From: Schistocerca nitens
Lineage: Eukaryota; Arthropoda; Insecta; Orthoptera; Acrididae
Assembly (NCBI RefSeq): GCF_023898315.1
Contig: NC_064618.1
Coordinates: 184,317,548-184,381,547 of the forward strand
Length of the DNA: 64,000 nucleotides
Direction: 5' to 3'
In this document: piece by piece, positions 22,491-34,724 of the stretch
Layout of the letters: the number at the start of each line of letters is the position of its first letter
Position numbering within the stretch: position 1 is the first letter of the stretch
Position numbers and translations under genes: made by a program
The notes under the pieces: model-generated
What the model was told of the DNA's origin: nothing
Seen by the model: only the letters and a program-made list of their open reading frames with translations
The model's database searches: none

Positions 22491-24054
22491 GTAGACAGCT
22501 GTAGATCGCCACCTTGTCTTACGTACCTAAAATAAATTAAATACATAAATATACTTGAAATAAAGAAAATGCTGCCAAAGAAAAGTGAGCTACGGTGCAA
22601 AAAGAAACATCTGGTTATGTCTATATTCTCTAAGTCACTAACAGTGAGCACATTTTGGGAAGTTTAAGTTATGGCAAATAAGGAAGAATTCGACCATGGC
22701 TTCTAACAGAATTTGTCGAAAAAATCAGGTAGTTTGACACTGAAGAAAAAATGAAGTAGAAATGAGATCATATGCATTCAAGGTGCTCTAAAGCTAATAA
22801 AATGATTCACATGCATAGAAGAGCGACTAAAACACTTAAACGTGACTGAAAACAGGAATACCTGTTTGCGGATCTCCAGGAAATACTGAAATGAAATCAG
22901 TATCTTACAAAATATAGCTTCAGTTTCCTGGCAGGCAGGTTCCTACTTTGTAGGGGGTCGTATGTAGGTAATACTAAAGCGGGTATTCGACGGACTTTTG
23001 GACGTCACTATCCATGATGTTCGCAAGTGAGAGTGTTCAGTGAAAGCGAACTATTCTATTCCCTATTCCACACTCTCAAATAAAGGTGTGGCAGTACGTT
23101 ATTTGAATTAAAACTCAGGAAGGAATCACTAAAGGCAGGGAGCTGGGTTAGATGCGTGCAATGCTGGTGACACGCATCAAGCACGTTATGACCGCACCAT
23201 CGGAAACGGCGACAAAGATTCCGAATTTCCCGTTTCCCTCCGTGATCCCTCGACAAATAAAAGATTTCAATCTACAAGGGCAGTTTTCGTGTCCCTGCAA
23301 AGAAGCCGTGCAGACAATTCACGACGCCGGCGAGATAAATCACAATCGCCTGGCGTAGACAGTAAGTCTCTGTCCACATATCTGTCGCAGACGAAGTCTG
23401 CTGCATAAAAGCACGAGAAAAACTGATTTTTTTTTTTCAAACGAAGCGAGGAAGTCGATTCGATTCTCCATCATATGTGAATTTATGAAACTTTTCAATT
23501 AACTAGTGACACCACATGTCACTCTTTTAAAGGGATGACCCGATTTTTACTGGTGTCTTGGCCTGTCAAGCATAACATGACTGTCACTGTTAATAATTGT
23601 TAATATAATGTGTTTCACTTAAAAGAATGTCCTAGTAGAAACAAGTTACGAAATGAGTTTCAGAACGCTTCAAAGGCGGTGATCAAGAAAGTACAGCAGG
23701 AGTGCGCGATCAGCCATTGAACTAAAGCAGTGCACGCCTGTGTTGAGTGTTCGGAAACACTCAGTTGCATTTGTTCCATTATTGTACTATTAGCGCGAGC
23801 CACTGTTTCCTTGAACTGTGTTTCTTCTCCAGCGTCCCGACCATCTTCTAACCGGGCCTTACCTTGGTGTACCAATGAATACTTCTACTGTGTAGCTGTG
23901 ACCACTCCAGGCACTTTCCAACCTTTTGGTTTCCTGCTTTCTTTTATAGTGAGAAACAAAACGCAACAACCAGGTGAATTTTAGATGTCAGTCAGTAGAG
24001 ATACGAATGCTAAGTAATTTTTGGAATACTAGCTGAGAAACCCGTTGTTCTCCA
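22491..24054. other. unassigned stretch
   Basis: No gene recognised. A short frame at 23152-23358 is followed after about 20 bases by CAGTAAGT, which resembles a splice donor, but there is no other support. Confidence 0.35.
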
Positions 24055-24069
24055 GCTATTTACTTGTAG

Positions 24070-24275
24070 AAAAATGTTCAAATGTGTGTGAAATCTTATG
24101 GGACTTAACTGCTAAGGTCATCAGTCCCTAAGCTTACACACTACTTAACCTAAATTATCCTTCGGACAAACACACACACACACACCCATGCCCGAGGGAG
24201 GACTCGAACCTCCGCCGGGACCAGCCGCACAGTCCATGACTGCAGCGCCCCGACCGCTCGGGTAATCCCAAGCGG
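24070..24275 (-). mobile_element. tRNA-derived SINE, family B, CAT-head subtype
   Basis: Minus-strand reading: a tRNA head with GATTACCCGAGCGGTCGGGG, an anticodon-loop-like CAGTCATGGACTG and B box GGTTCGAGTCC, then the family B body. A 15-bp duplication GCTATTTACTTGTAG flanks it at 24055-24069 and, sharing one base with the end, at 24275-24289. Confidence 0.9.
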
Positions 24276-24369
24276 CTATTTACTTGTAGTTGTGGCTGGG
24301 ATTTCACATGGAAGAGATGTGTTTTTGACTTATAAAGCTTCTTTGTACACAATGGCTGAAATGGTGGAA

Positions 24370-24530
24370 GAGGCGGAGATTAGTGTTTAACATCCCATCG
24401 ACAACAAGGTCATTGGAGATGATACAAAAGCTTGGATTATGGTAGGAGTGAGAAGGGCAGCGGTGGTGCCCTTTAGAAGGAACCATTCTGGCATTTGCCG
24501 TAAGCGATATGGGGAAATCATGGAAATATA
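24370..24530 (-). mobile_element. SINE family A, diverged fragment
   Basis: On the minus strand it shares the central and right part of the family A body (the GGTTCC-TTT-AAAGG-GCAC region and the GACCTTGTTGTCGATGGGATG end). The tRNA head is lost or too decayed to define, and no target duplication is visible. Confidence 0.65.
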
Positions 24531-25103
24531 GAAGTATTACGATACGGGGTGTGAACGAAGAGCTGTGTTGCTTCAGTAACGCAAGAGAGAGCCATGTAGC
24601 TGTGCGAAAGCAACGGACACTAATGTACACACCTGTGTCAGACGTTATGGCTGTTTTTGCTCATGACATTCCACAACTCATCGAGAAATGTACACGTTTA
24701 AAGTGAAATGGCCCAATGTTAGGGACAAGTATGTTTAAGGATAAAAAACATAGCTTCCCCTCACCACTTCCCCATCAAAGTAACTGTTTCTGTGACGTTA
24801 CGTTGGAATGAAGTAATATTAAGATTAAGACTCTAAGGAACGAGATAATGCCTTGTGTTCTCGATCAGATTTACGTCATGCCTCGCTTGTGGATTTAGTT
24901 TCCAAAGACTGAGTTAAAGCCCGATGTTCTCGAGCCGCAGCAGTTCTCGTCCCACGATGTCCATTGAGTTCTTGAGACCACGTAGTCCTAAGCCGTTTAG
25001 TCTCTCTACCGTATTCAGAGAGACTCCACCTTTCTCTAGGCATTCTTATTCATGAACGAAATGGAAATGTAATGAGCAGGCATCCAGGACACAAAGAAAA
25101 TAA

Positions 25104-25339
25104 TGGATTGGATTGTTTAGGGGAAGAGACCAAACAGCGAGGTCATCGGTCTCATTGGATTAGGGAAGGACGGGGAAGGAAGTCGGCCGTGCCCTTTCAA
25201 AGGAACCATCCCGGCATTTGCCTGGAGCGATTTAGGGAAATTATGGAAAACCTGAATCAGGATGGCCGGACGCGGGATTGAATCGTCGTCCACCCGAATG
25301 CGAGTCCAGTGTGTTAACCACTGCGCCACCTCGCTCGGT
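25104..25339 (-). mobile_element. tRNA-derived SINE, family A
   Basis: A full copy on the minus strand starting ACCGAGCGAGGTGGCGCAGT, with B box GATTCAATCCC, and the same body as 206-446. The target duplication CACAAAGAAAATAA (14 bp) is exact at 25090-25103 and 25340-25353. Confidence 0.92.
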
Positions 25340-25390
25340 CACAAAGAAAATAAATCCCTTTTACTTACCAAACAATATGAATAAAAGATA

Positions 25391-25760
25391 TCGGAAGAAG
25401 CAATGCAATGTCGTTAGGTTTTTAATACCCAAAGCAAAATCAGTAAATCTTTATATCCTAGCCAAGTAAAATCAATGCTAGTTAGTATTCGTCATGATGA
25501 GATGTAGGTCAGAGTTCTGTCGCTGACATAATGTACGAAAATACTTCCGCCACTGAAGTGCAAGAACCTTTTCTAAGAAAGAAGTAAAATCTAGATAAAA
25601 CCTATCGAGAGAAGCGAAGCAATGTTGTTAACTTTTTAACACACAAAGCGGAAACAGTAAATAGTGGTATCCTAGCCGAGTGAATTCGCTGTTAGTTTGT
25701 ATTTGTAAACATAATATTTCGTCTCGTAATTCTGTCACTGACGTAAACTTCGAAAAATAC
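25391..25760. repeat. diverged tandem duplication, period about 213 bp
   Basis: Two units, about 25391-25544 and 25604-25760, align along their length. Shared blocks include AAGCAATG, TATCCTAGCC, CTGTCRCTGAC and CGAAAA-TAC. The remainder of each period is less alike. No coding content. Confidence 0.7.
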
Positions 25761-26679
25761 ATCTTTCAATGAGTTAAAAAAGCTAACTGCTTCCTTATTG
25801 GTTTGTGGTATACTACATAGCTAACGACGCCGTCTTTGGTGTACTACGCCGTGAAGATTAAACGTTCGAACTACTAAGCTGTGGACACGACTTTAGATAA
25901 ATATCAGATTACGAGATTTTCGTTTTCGTGTTTTGATTTAGATGAAATCAAGCCTGTATGTTGCCCCAAGCTAAGCTGCAGTTACCTGTGAAAACCTGTG
26001 AAAAATTCGCGGAGTAAGGTTTCCAGATTGGCGTTTTCAAACAGGAAGATACGCCAGTTTGAGATAAAATTTTAAATAATGATATAATTTTCGTAATCCG
26101 AGTCTTATGAAATAAGGTCCATACGTTATCCCAACTGCGCATAAGATGATGTGAAAACCACATAAACATTGGTTAAGATTAGTTAAGTAATTTTGGAGAG
26201 ATGTGGGTCTACCAGACAAACAGAAAGACACGAATGTTTTACAGTTTCATTATTAGTATAGATGTATATTCCGAAACAGAGTAGACACAAACAATTAGAG
26301 CTACAAAACATGCTAGCTAGGTATTTTAAACAAAGACACTAACAAGCCTATACATCTGCACATCTTATGTTTCAAAGTTCTATCAGTATTTTTTAAGGAA
26401 TCTAAAACATGTAACTGATCGTTGTAGGTTTCATGATATTTAACCTTTTAACATGCAGTGGTTTGTTCTAAAGGTGATTTTCAGATGAGCTTATTTGTCC
26501 TGTATCTGTAGAAGACAAACCAAAAATCCAAATTCGTCATTTTGCAATATATTTCAGTCTTTGTTATATACTGAACATGATCGTAGATGATCATAACACA
26601 CGAATTTCCTTGCTCTGTTTCAAATTAGGACGATAGACGGAATGAATCTGATACATTTGTTGCTCCATTCTATTACTTT
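25761..26679. other. unassigned AT-rich stretch
   Basis: Nothing recognised. Small frames near 25948-26231 on the minus strand show no known motif. Confidence 0.4.
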
Positions 26680-26680
26680 G

Positions 26681-27720
26681 CCACAAATGTTTACTGCAGT
26701 TGACAAAAATATTATCTCCATTAAGGTCGAAGTTGAGTGCGACAGTGAAGTTATATGGTTGCGTATAACAAGTCTAGGTCAAACCAAGTTAATTGTTGGA
26801 TGTTTCTACAGGCCTCCCGATTCTGCTCTATTGTCATTAAGAGAACATCTGTGCTCAGTAAGGAGTGCATATCCAGATCATGCATTGCTAATTGGAGGTG
26901 ATATTAACCTACCGAACACACACGGGGATGTCTATGGATTCACAGCAGGGGGTACAAACAGTAGTACTTTTGAACACGGTTACTGTAAACTGTCTTCAGC
27001 AGTTAGTTCGGTAAGCTCACACGCAATGGAAATATCTGAAACCTTTTAGCTACAAATAGGCGGGACTTTATCGATGACGTCCGTTTGGAGACGGGGTTAG
27101 TCGACATGATGCCATTGTAGGAACTATGGTTACGAAAAATAATAAAACAGTCAAGATGGTTAGTAGAGTATTTCTGATGGAAACAGGAAACAAGCAGTTG
27201 CTTGCAACTCACTAAGAATATGAAATGACATCACTTAGCTCCAGTAAAATGGACTTGCATGAATTAAGGAGAGAGTTTAAGGGGATTGTAAATCGTAGTC
27301 TAGAGAATTATGTGCATGGTAAGTGGATTAAGAATAGAAAAGACCGACCATGGTTTACTAACGAGATACGGAAAATGCTGAGGAAGCAGAGGCTCTCAAA
27401 ATAGATCGCGCAAATGACGTTAATCAAAGGTCAGTAGTGATTCGTGGATCTCTGAAAAGATCTGTTCTGTAAGCACACAACTACTACCACCGTCACACTC
27501 GAGCAAAAGAGCTGGCAGAGAACCAGAGAAAATTCAGGTACTATGTAAGATCGCTGCGTGGATCTAAGGCTTACATCCAGTCACTTGTTGACCAGTCTCG
27601 TGTAGCACTGGAAGATAGCAACACGAAAACCGAAGTTTTAAATTTCACGCAGAAGAAATTGTGCACGAAAGCAAAACGCACAAACGTTCCGTCGTCTGAC
27701 CACCGAACAGACTACCATAT
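26681..27720 (+). pseudogene. LINE endonuclease relic and linker
   Basis: In 26642-27049 the frame contains VECDSEVIWLRI, IVGCFYRPPDS and HALLIGGDINLPN, the conserved EN blocks of CR1/Jockey-group LINEs. The frame then ends and continues broken: TKNRKDRPWFTNEI-like text near 27340, then YYVRSLRGSKA near 27540. The catalytic SDH block was not found. Confidence 0.7.
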
Positions 27721-27730
27721 GGATGAAATA

Positions 27731-28961
27731 CACTATCTGATCAAAAGTATCCGGACGCTCCCTAAAGCACACGTTTTACATATCTCATGCATTGTGGTGT
27801 CACTTACTGCCAGGTACTCCATGTCAGCGGCCTCAGTAGATATTACACTTCGTGAGAGAGCAGAATGGGGTGCTCTGCGGAACTCACGGAATTCGAACTT
27901 GGTCAGATGATGTCACTTGGGTCATACGTCTGTACGCGAGATTTCCACACTCCTAAACATCCTTATATACACTGTTTCCGATGTGATGGGGAATTGGAAA
28001 CGTGAAGGGACACGTACTGCACAAAAGCGTACAGGCCGACCTCTCAGTTGACAGAGACCGCCGATAGTTGAAGAGGTTCGTAATGTGTAGTAGGCAGACA
28101 TCTATCCAGACCATCACATAGGAATTCCAAACTGCATCATGATCCACTGCAAGTACTATGACATTTAGGCGGGAGGTGAGAAAACTTGGATTTCATTGTC
28201 GAACGGCTGCTCATAAACCGCACATCACGCTGGTAAATGCCGAACGACGCCTCGCTTGGTGTGAGGAGCGTAAACATTGTACAATTGAACAGTGGAAAAA
28301 TGTTGTGTGGAGTGACGAATCACGGTATACAATGTGGCGATCCGATGGCAGGGCGAGGGTATGGCGAATGCCCTCTGAACGGCATCTTTCAGCGTGTGTA
28401 GTGCCGACAGTAAAATTCGGAGATGGTTGTGTTATGATGTGGTCGATTTTTTCATGGAGGGGGCTGGCACCCCTTGTTTTCTTGTGTGGCACTATCACAG
28501 CACAGGCCTACATTGATGGTTTAAGTCCTTCTTGCTTCCCACTGTTGAAGAGCAATTCCGGGATGGAGTTTGCATCTTTCAGCACGATCGAGCACCTGTT
28601 CAAAGTTCACGACCTGTGGGGGAGTGGTTACATGACAATAACATCCTTGCAATGAACTGGCCTGCACAGAGTCCTGTCCTGAATCCTTTAGAACACCTTT
28701 GTGGATGTTTTGAAGCGCGGACTTCGTGCCAGGCCTCACCGACCGACATCGATACCTTTCCTCAGTGCGGCACTACGTGGAGAATGGGCTGCCAATCCCC
28801 GAGAAACCTTCCAGCACCTGACTGAACGTATGCCTGCAAGAGAGGAAGCTGTCATCCAGGCTAAGGGTGGGCCAACTGAATTCCAGCATTACCGATGGAG
28901 GGCGCCACGAACTTGTAAGTCATTTTCAGCAAGGTGTCCGGATACTTTTGATCACATAGTG
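27731..28961 (+). mobile_element. decayed Tc1-like transposon, third family
   Basis: The terminal inverted repeats are CACTATCTGATCAAAAGTAT (left) and CACTATGTGATCAAAAGTAT (right, minus strand). TA precedes the left end at 27729-27730; the right flank is TT, one base off a TA duplication. It splits the CR1-like copy C. Confidence 0.85.
28158..28910 (+). pseudogene. Tc1-like transposase relic
   Basis: Frame 28158-28655 carries WKNVVWSDESRYTMWRSDGR (first catalytic Asp present) and RVWRMPSERH. Near 28532 the reading shifts to a frame with IFQHDRAPVQSS (QHD for the usual QQDN), NWPAQSPVLNPLEHLCG (E present, SPD changed to SPV) and a C-terminal stretch. The N-terminal DNA-binding half (27740-28150) has stops. 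At least two frameshifts are present, so it is inactive. Confidence 0.8.
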
Positions 28962-29600
28962 TTGACATAAGCATCCCTGGCATAGAGAAACAACCGAAGG
29001 AGATGAAAACAAATAAATCCGGATGGAATCGCAATACGGTATTTCAAAGAGTACTCTACGGCATTACCCCCTTACTCAGCTTGCATTTATAGCGCATCGC
29101 TCGCCGTGTGCATAGTCCCAAGCGATTGGAAAAAAGTGCACCTGACTCATGGGTATAATAAGGGCAAATTAAAGGATTCACAAAATTACAGACCTGTATC
29201 CTGAAAATCACTTTGCTGCAGAATCCTTGAAGTTGTCCGTTCGGAAATAATAAATGTTCTTGAGAACGAGAAACTTATGTACACGAATCAGCAGGGGTCT
29301 AGGATGTATCGCTGGTACGAAAGTCAGCTTGCCCGTTTCACACATGATACAGTTCGAACTGTAAATGAAAGGCAACAGGCAGATTCCGTACTTCTAGAAG
29401 ATGCCTGCTTAACGATTTTGTTGTCTCCAACATCCATAGCGCGAAAGGGCTACAAATCAGCTCATACACAGGCATATAGAGTTTTCCCCTGGTTCTCTCC
29501 GCGAGTGGAACAGGAAACGAAATAACTAGTAGTGGTACGGATTACCCTCGCCAAACGCCGTAAGCTGGATTGCCGAGTATCTATGTAGATGTAGATATCA

Positions 29601-30219
29601 AAAGAGACACCATTTCCACTCCGTGGGAACCGTGTAACCACAACAATGTCTGGAAAGCTTTGTAGAAAGGGGCCACAAGTAGTTAAAAATACGTTGGATA
29701 TTGACACGAACGTAGCCTTATATACATATAATAATCGTGCTCCAGAAGACTTTGCAAATATCCTATTGGCGCATTGGCAATCAAGCTATATTTAATGATT
29801 TTTCTTTCAGTTATCATAACAACATATTAAACTACAAACTAAAAGGGGAGCTTATATTTTGCTTATAAGCATAGTTGTACCAGTGTACCAAATTTGTTCA
29901 TAATATATCACACTGAAACTCTTACCTAATAATGGAAAATTAAGTTCTTCTTCTCTATCTTTCCATGTCCGGCCTTGTATATTCGTATCCGTCTAATTTT
30001 TTATACCGCCCAGTATTAAGTTACGGCTTTCTGACAATTACATCTAGTAACACTATAATACATCTTCATCATGTTTCCGTATCTCCTGCTTTTTAATATG
30101 ATGAAAGCCGTGAGACGTGTTCCACACAGCACGTTCCTTACAGCTTTTTCCTTTATCAGTGTTTCCTGGTGGTTGTTGTGAGTGAAAAATATGTTCTGTG
30201 TCCCACGGCAGATGCACAC
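29601..30219. other. unassigned stretch
   Basis: AT-rich sequence without recognisable genes. Confidence 0.4.
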
Positions 30220-30560
30220 ACGGTTGCCCGTGGTGTGTACTGCGGGTAGCAGGCCGGCAGCCAGCAGGCGCTGCGCGGCACACAGTGATTTACGAGGGGC
30301 CCAGCACTGCGCCGCGAGGAACGCCAACCAGGCTGCGGCAGCTGCCGCTGCTGCTTCTGCGACGTCCCAGATAAGCGGCCGCGGCGACTGATGCGGGGGC
30401 GGGCAGCGCAGTGGCTGCACCGTGCTGCGTGCGGGAGTGCGTGTGTGCGTGCGGCGCGCTGATAAGGCTGCCGATCCGGCGCAGATCTCTGCGGCTGCCC
30501 GCAGTGAGGGCTTGCTCTCCTCCGCACTGCTGGGGAGACTGAAGGGGTGTGCCGAGGGAA
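30220..30560. promoter_or_regulatory. CpG-rich block, possible promoter/first-exon region
   Basis: A sharply GC- and CpG-rich island in AT-rich surroundings, with clusters such as GCGGCCGCGGCGAC, CGTGCGGCGCGCTG and GGGGGCGGGC (a GC-box-like site). Open frames on both strands across it (minus 30016-30666, plus 30422-30751) are low-complexity, including an alanine run, and look like consequences of composition. It may mark the start of a host transcript, but no coding exon is recognisable. Confidence 0.35.
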
Positions 30561-30751
30561 ATTGTGGAGAAAGAAGGTTAGGAACGAAGCCGGACGACCG
30601 CACCGATTGTAACGGGATAAAGCCGGCCGAAATTAAAGAGCGCTGGAGTTCCTTGCCAAGTTGCACAGTGCGCTACTTTACAGAAGACAGCTGCACAAAA
30701 AGGGCTACTTACTGCTTAAATTGGAGGAAACAAGTGCTCTCAATAGCGTAG

Positions 30752-31734
30752 GTGCTTTACTTTTTTTCTGGCCTCCTCATCTTACTTTTTCTTTTCTACA
30801 TACACTGACGATGTAAGTTCCATAGCTATGGGAACAAAAATTAACTTACTAGACATGCTGGAATATAAAATACAGGATGTGTCAGAGATCATCATCAGTA
30901 TTACCTGTCTCATCATCAGCATTTAATTGTTCATTCCTTCTCCTCTATTCTGTCATCCACAATGTAAGTTTATAGTCCCTTCTGTACATACGTTATGATA
31001 TATAAGAAGACACGTATCTCCTTATCACAACATGTTCTAATTTCCTGCTGTCTTATTGTAGCTGATTTATAAGAAACCGTATGTTACGACTGGAAGAGGA
31101 TTGCTAATGATGTTGATACTTAATCATTAAAGTTAAATTGAAAAGAGTGATACCGAGAGTTTAATTGGAAGAAACTTTCGAACGACATTACTTTATTTCC
31201 ACAACGAATCTTTCGCTCTTAATCGGATTGTTGAGCCATTGCACAGTGATATTTTTTATTCCAGGACTCCAAGTCCAGCAGAGAGCATTTGTGAAATTTG
31301 GACGTAGGAGAGGTACTGTACGAAAGGAAGATGCTCATGTCAGGATTGTGCAGTCACTAAGGGCATTGCCAACAACACATAAACTGCCAGAACTTAGTTC
31401 TAATCCACCACAATGACTAATGTGCCGAGTTTCATTGCATTAGACTATCGATTAATTAGCCCTTGTATGGAGGCAGCTGATATTTTACTTTTTATTAAGC
31501 ACGCACTGACCTGGGCAATTTGGTATGCAATCTCATGTTATCTGCTCATGTTCAATACAAAAAAGAAAAAAGTAATTAAATATGCCAAATTTGAGTCAAG
31601 AGTTTTGAATTTGTAGTGTCCTCAGTGCAGATATTAGAAGTAAATAATAATGGAAGAAAAAGTACGAACAGGATGGAAAAGAATGCAAACTGTAAATTTT
31701 CAGAAGAATGACATAGAAAACATCCAAAAAATCA
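30752..31734. other. unassigned stretch
   Basis: No recognisable gene or repeat. Confidence 0.4.
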
Positions 31735-32035
31735 GGTGAGATAAAACACACTTAAGAAAAAATATAGTTCAGAAAAATACATAGTAAAGATAAAATGTAA
31801 TTAGGATAAAGCGTAGTTAAGGTGAAACACAGGTGAGGAAGAACGTAGTTAAGACAAAACATAGATAACAAAACCATAATTAAAATAAAGCAAAGTCAAG
31901 GAAAAACATAGGTAAGTTAAAAGATAGTTTAGAAAAACAAAGTTAAGAAAATGAAATTAAGATAAAACATAGGATAAAATATGGATCATATAAAATATAG
32001 TTAAGATAAAATATAGTTCAGATGAAACATAGGTA
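31735..32035. repeat. diverged A-rich tandem repeat
   Basis: About 300 bp built from degenerate units related to TAAGATAAAACATAG and TATAGTTAAGATAAAA. Spacing between units varies, at roughly 15-30 bp. Thymine-poor and purine-rich on the plus strand. Confidence 0.7.
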
Positions 32036-33021
32036 GAAAGGAAGAGGCAATCTCACAATCTGCCAAGACAACCTGCACCTTGAGGTAGGCAAAACAAAAA
32101 TAAATTACTAGCACCAGCTACTGAGGTTAACGAATGTGACTATAACTGTTTGTACTAATTCAATAACTCTTTCGTGCTATGAATTTTGCGTAATTTAACA
32201 ATATGCTATGTTGATATCTTTCCATCTCAAGCGTTACTAATTGCATGGCGGTAAACGCTGAGATTTTGTGTGTGTGTTTTTTCCATAGCTTGGTTTGTAC
32301 TCCCATCAAATAACACCGAATGCCTGTTGTGGTATAACTTATTTCTAGTCTCGAACACTTGTAAGAAATGTGGCTCCATTTACGTTGTCCAGATGAAAAG
32401 ACACAAAAAGATCTGGTTGCTGGAAGTGTCGTATTCCTAAAAATGAAATTTTGTTTTAGTTGACAGTTTGTATTGACTATTTCTAACTGATATTTCGGAA
32501 ACTGAAACGTATTTACTTTCACATATCTCCTAAATTATACAGATTGCATCGTAACTAATAGGAGAAACTGGCGTGGCTAAAGGAAGTCCTGTTCGAACTT
32601 TCCATCTTGGCCCACACTCCAGTAGTATATATCGTCTTCCATCAGTAATTAAATGTGCGCCGTTCTACCAATCTGCCACCACAGTCCCTAACCATGTGCC
32701 ATACCTGAAATATGAACCAATTAGATGGAGAACTTTAAACGACAACACAAGTGCTAACTAGAAGAATAGCTGACACTGAAGTCAGTGACGGTCGAATCTA
32801 TTTTCTCTTTTAGTTATGATATACCCTGTTAATGCATCAAACAGGCAGATTGAATAAGGCTGTCTCCCAAAGTAGCCTATACCAAATCTACCGAATATAG
32901 CCCAACATAAAAGAACTTTAAAACTCGCGTGTCCTCAAAAATCTTTCAAGTCGGAGGCACCCCAGTTAGCACCTAGGCTTTTGAAAACCGACCCTAGCAG
33001 AAAAGCAGAAAAGCCTCCTGT
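32036..33021. other. unassigned stretch
   Basis: A 120-codon minus-strand frame at 32160-32522 has no recognised motif and no splice or start context that I can defend. Nothing else seen. Confidence 0.35.
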
Positions 33022-33310
33022 TTTTTTTCCATTTTAGTCGTTAGTCTTCTGATTGATTTCATGAATGCCGCCACGAATTCCTCTCCCTTGCCAATCTCTT
33101 CGTCTCAGAATAGCGCTTGTAGCCTATGTTCTCAATTATTTGCTGCATATATTCCAATCTCGGTCATCCTCAACAATTTTTACCCTCTACAACTCCCTCC
33201 ACTATGGAAGGAATTCCGTGAGGTCTTAAAACACGACATGTATCTTCTTGTTGACAATGATTTCTCCCTCATTCAGTGGTTTTGTAAATAAACTCCTCAT
33301 TCCTTCCAAT
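33022..33310 (-). mobile_element. RTE-type LINE, truncated 3' fragment
   Basis: On the minus strand this matches the 3' end of the RTE LINE at about 16950-17207: the codons for the C-terminal GAVEGKN, DVGCKCYSEMKRL and NSWRAA equivalents are recognisable, then ACTAAAATGG and a run of 8 A (poly-T at 33021-33028 on the plus strand). It is diverged and partly deleted toward its 5' side. The plus-strand frame 33061-33291 is the shadow of this fragment. Confidence 0.75.
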
Positions 33311-34160
33311 ATTTTATCGTAAATCGTAATTCGTGCCCTGCTGTTTTCAATCGTCAGTCAGCAGTATGCTGTGTTCTAAGGGCAGTGAGCACCATACAGT
33401 ATTACTTCTTGTGTAGGTACGTGGTGTTACCTATGTTCCTTACTTACATTTGATGGTGTTCTCGGGATCAGTGTGATTTATGGCTATTATATACCACGAA
33501 TTATATTTGCTTCCAACTAACCTTTCCGCACGCTTTGGTAACGGTTAGGCTTGGTGGCGGTTCTGTGGTTGTCACAATTATTCAACGTTTGGATAACGTA
33601 GTCAGTATACCAGCATTTAGGTAAACTACTTTATCATTTTCCTTCTTCGTTTTTTCGTAATATTCATGAGTCACTATACCAGTTTTGAAGCAGACAATGG
33701 TAATGACACTACATGTGTAGCAGCCAGTTCCGCTTGTAACGATCTCGACTCCAGAGGTCAAAGAATATGCGTCACGTATCAAAAGCCGTTGACACTATAC
33801 AGGAAATAAGTACTCCACCCAGCAGCTGGATCAGCAGATCGCATCTTGGTTTTGAAGCCACTCATAGCCGATTTGTAACACAAATGTTATCTTAGTTTCA
33901 GAGCGTGGTCTTTGATTTGGAAATCAGACTTTGTGTGTTGTTCATTTTTGCATGATTTAAGCTCACATAACTTGGTGTTGGAAACGTAATTTTCCACTGC
34001 GTCAATGACTTAGCATCGATTTTGGTTTCTACATGCTACGTGGTACATGACAATGAGAAGCTTAGTTTCTGTAAAGATCGACGCCAAAGAAACCTCTTGT
34101 TGAATGTAATGCTGTAAACTGTTACCAGTAAATCACGGATTGTTTGCTAAATGCCATGTC
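33311..34160. other. unassigned stretch
   Basis: No recognisable gene. The end of the neighbouring Tc1 relic is not defined and may extend into the right side. Confidence 0.35.
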
Positions 34161-34720
34161 AGTCATCTATGAACAAATGTGATTATATCCTTCCCTACAA
34201 TGCGACCACCGCCTCACCAAGAAAGACACCCTGATGCCGTAATGCCGCTTCCTCTGTGCTTCACTGCAGGTACATGTGATGTCTGGTGACGTTCTTGAGG
34301 CATTCACAAACCCCACCCACTCCGTCGGATTTCGAGAGGGTGTATCGTGATTCATCACTACAAATCCAGTCATCTACTGTTCAGTGGCGTCCCTCGGTAC
34401 ACTCAGTCAAGCGTTGCTTACCGTCGATTACATGGATGTCTGACTTCTGAGAAGCTGTTCTACGATTGAAAACCGACCTTTTTAACTTCCTACCCACAGC
34501 CATTGTGTTAATGGACAGCTTCGTACTGTTTTGGAACTCATGAGTGATTCCTTCTGCAGATTTCATATGATTTTTTGCAATCACGCTCCACAGTTTTCGA
34601 CGGTCCCTGTACGTCATTACCTGAGGTCTGGCTGGAGCTGTGGTTCTTCCTTCGGCTTTCCACAAAAAATCGACTTGGGCTGCTTTAGAAGAGTTGAAAT
34701 GACCTTATGAATAGTAACAT
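34161..34720 (-). pseudogene. Tc1-like transposase relic, fourth family
   Basis: Minus-strand frame 34381-34665 encodes the linker and second helix-turn-helix: KSAEGITHEFQNSTKLSI then VGRKLKRSVFNRRTASQK. After a stop the next codons read DWICSDESRYT, the first catalytic Asp block of Tc1 transposases, and then decay. The later QQDN and SPD-E blocks were not found, so the 3' half is lost. TIRs were not identified. Confidence 0.65.
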
Positions 34721-34724
34721 GCAA

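Larger units (their letters stand above)
26680..29600 (+). mobile_element. CR1-like LINE (copy C) with nested Tc1 relic
   Basis: The left part encodes an endonuclease domain, and the right part ends with the family tail (CTCGCCAAACGCCGTAAGCTG, then ATGTAGATGTAGAT). The Tc1 relic at 27731-28961 separates them. After removing it, about 1.7 kb of LINE remains, so much of the RT region is also missing. No target duplication was recognised. Confidence 0.7.

Noticed and set aside
24171-24185. CRISPR or satellite array
   Set aside because: Only a short CA run within the SINE body; no spaced direct repeats anywhere in the window resemble a CRISPR array.
30016-30666. 216-codon minus-strand frame with a poly-Ala tract
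   Set aside because: Low-complexity product of a CpG-rich block; no domain, and the opposite strand is also open.
32160-32522. 120-codon minus-strand frame as a host gene
   Set aside because: No motif recognised and no supporting gene structure; kept as unassigned.
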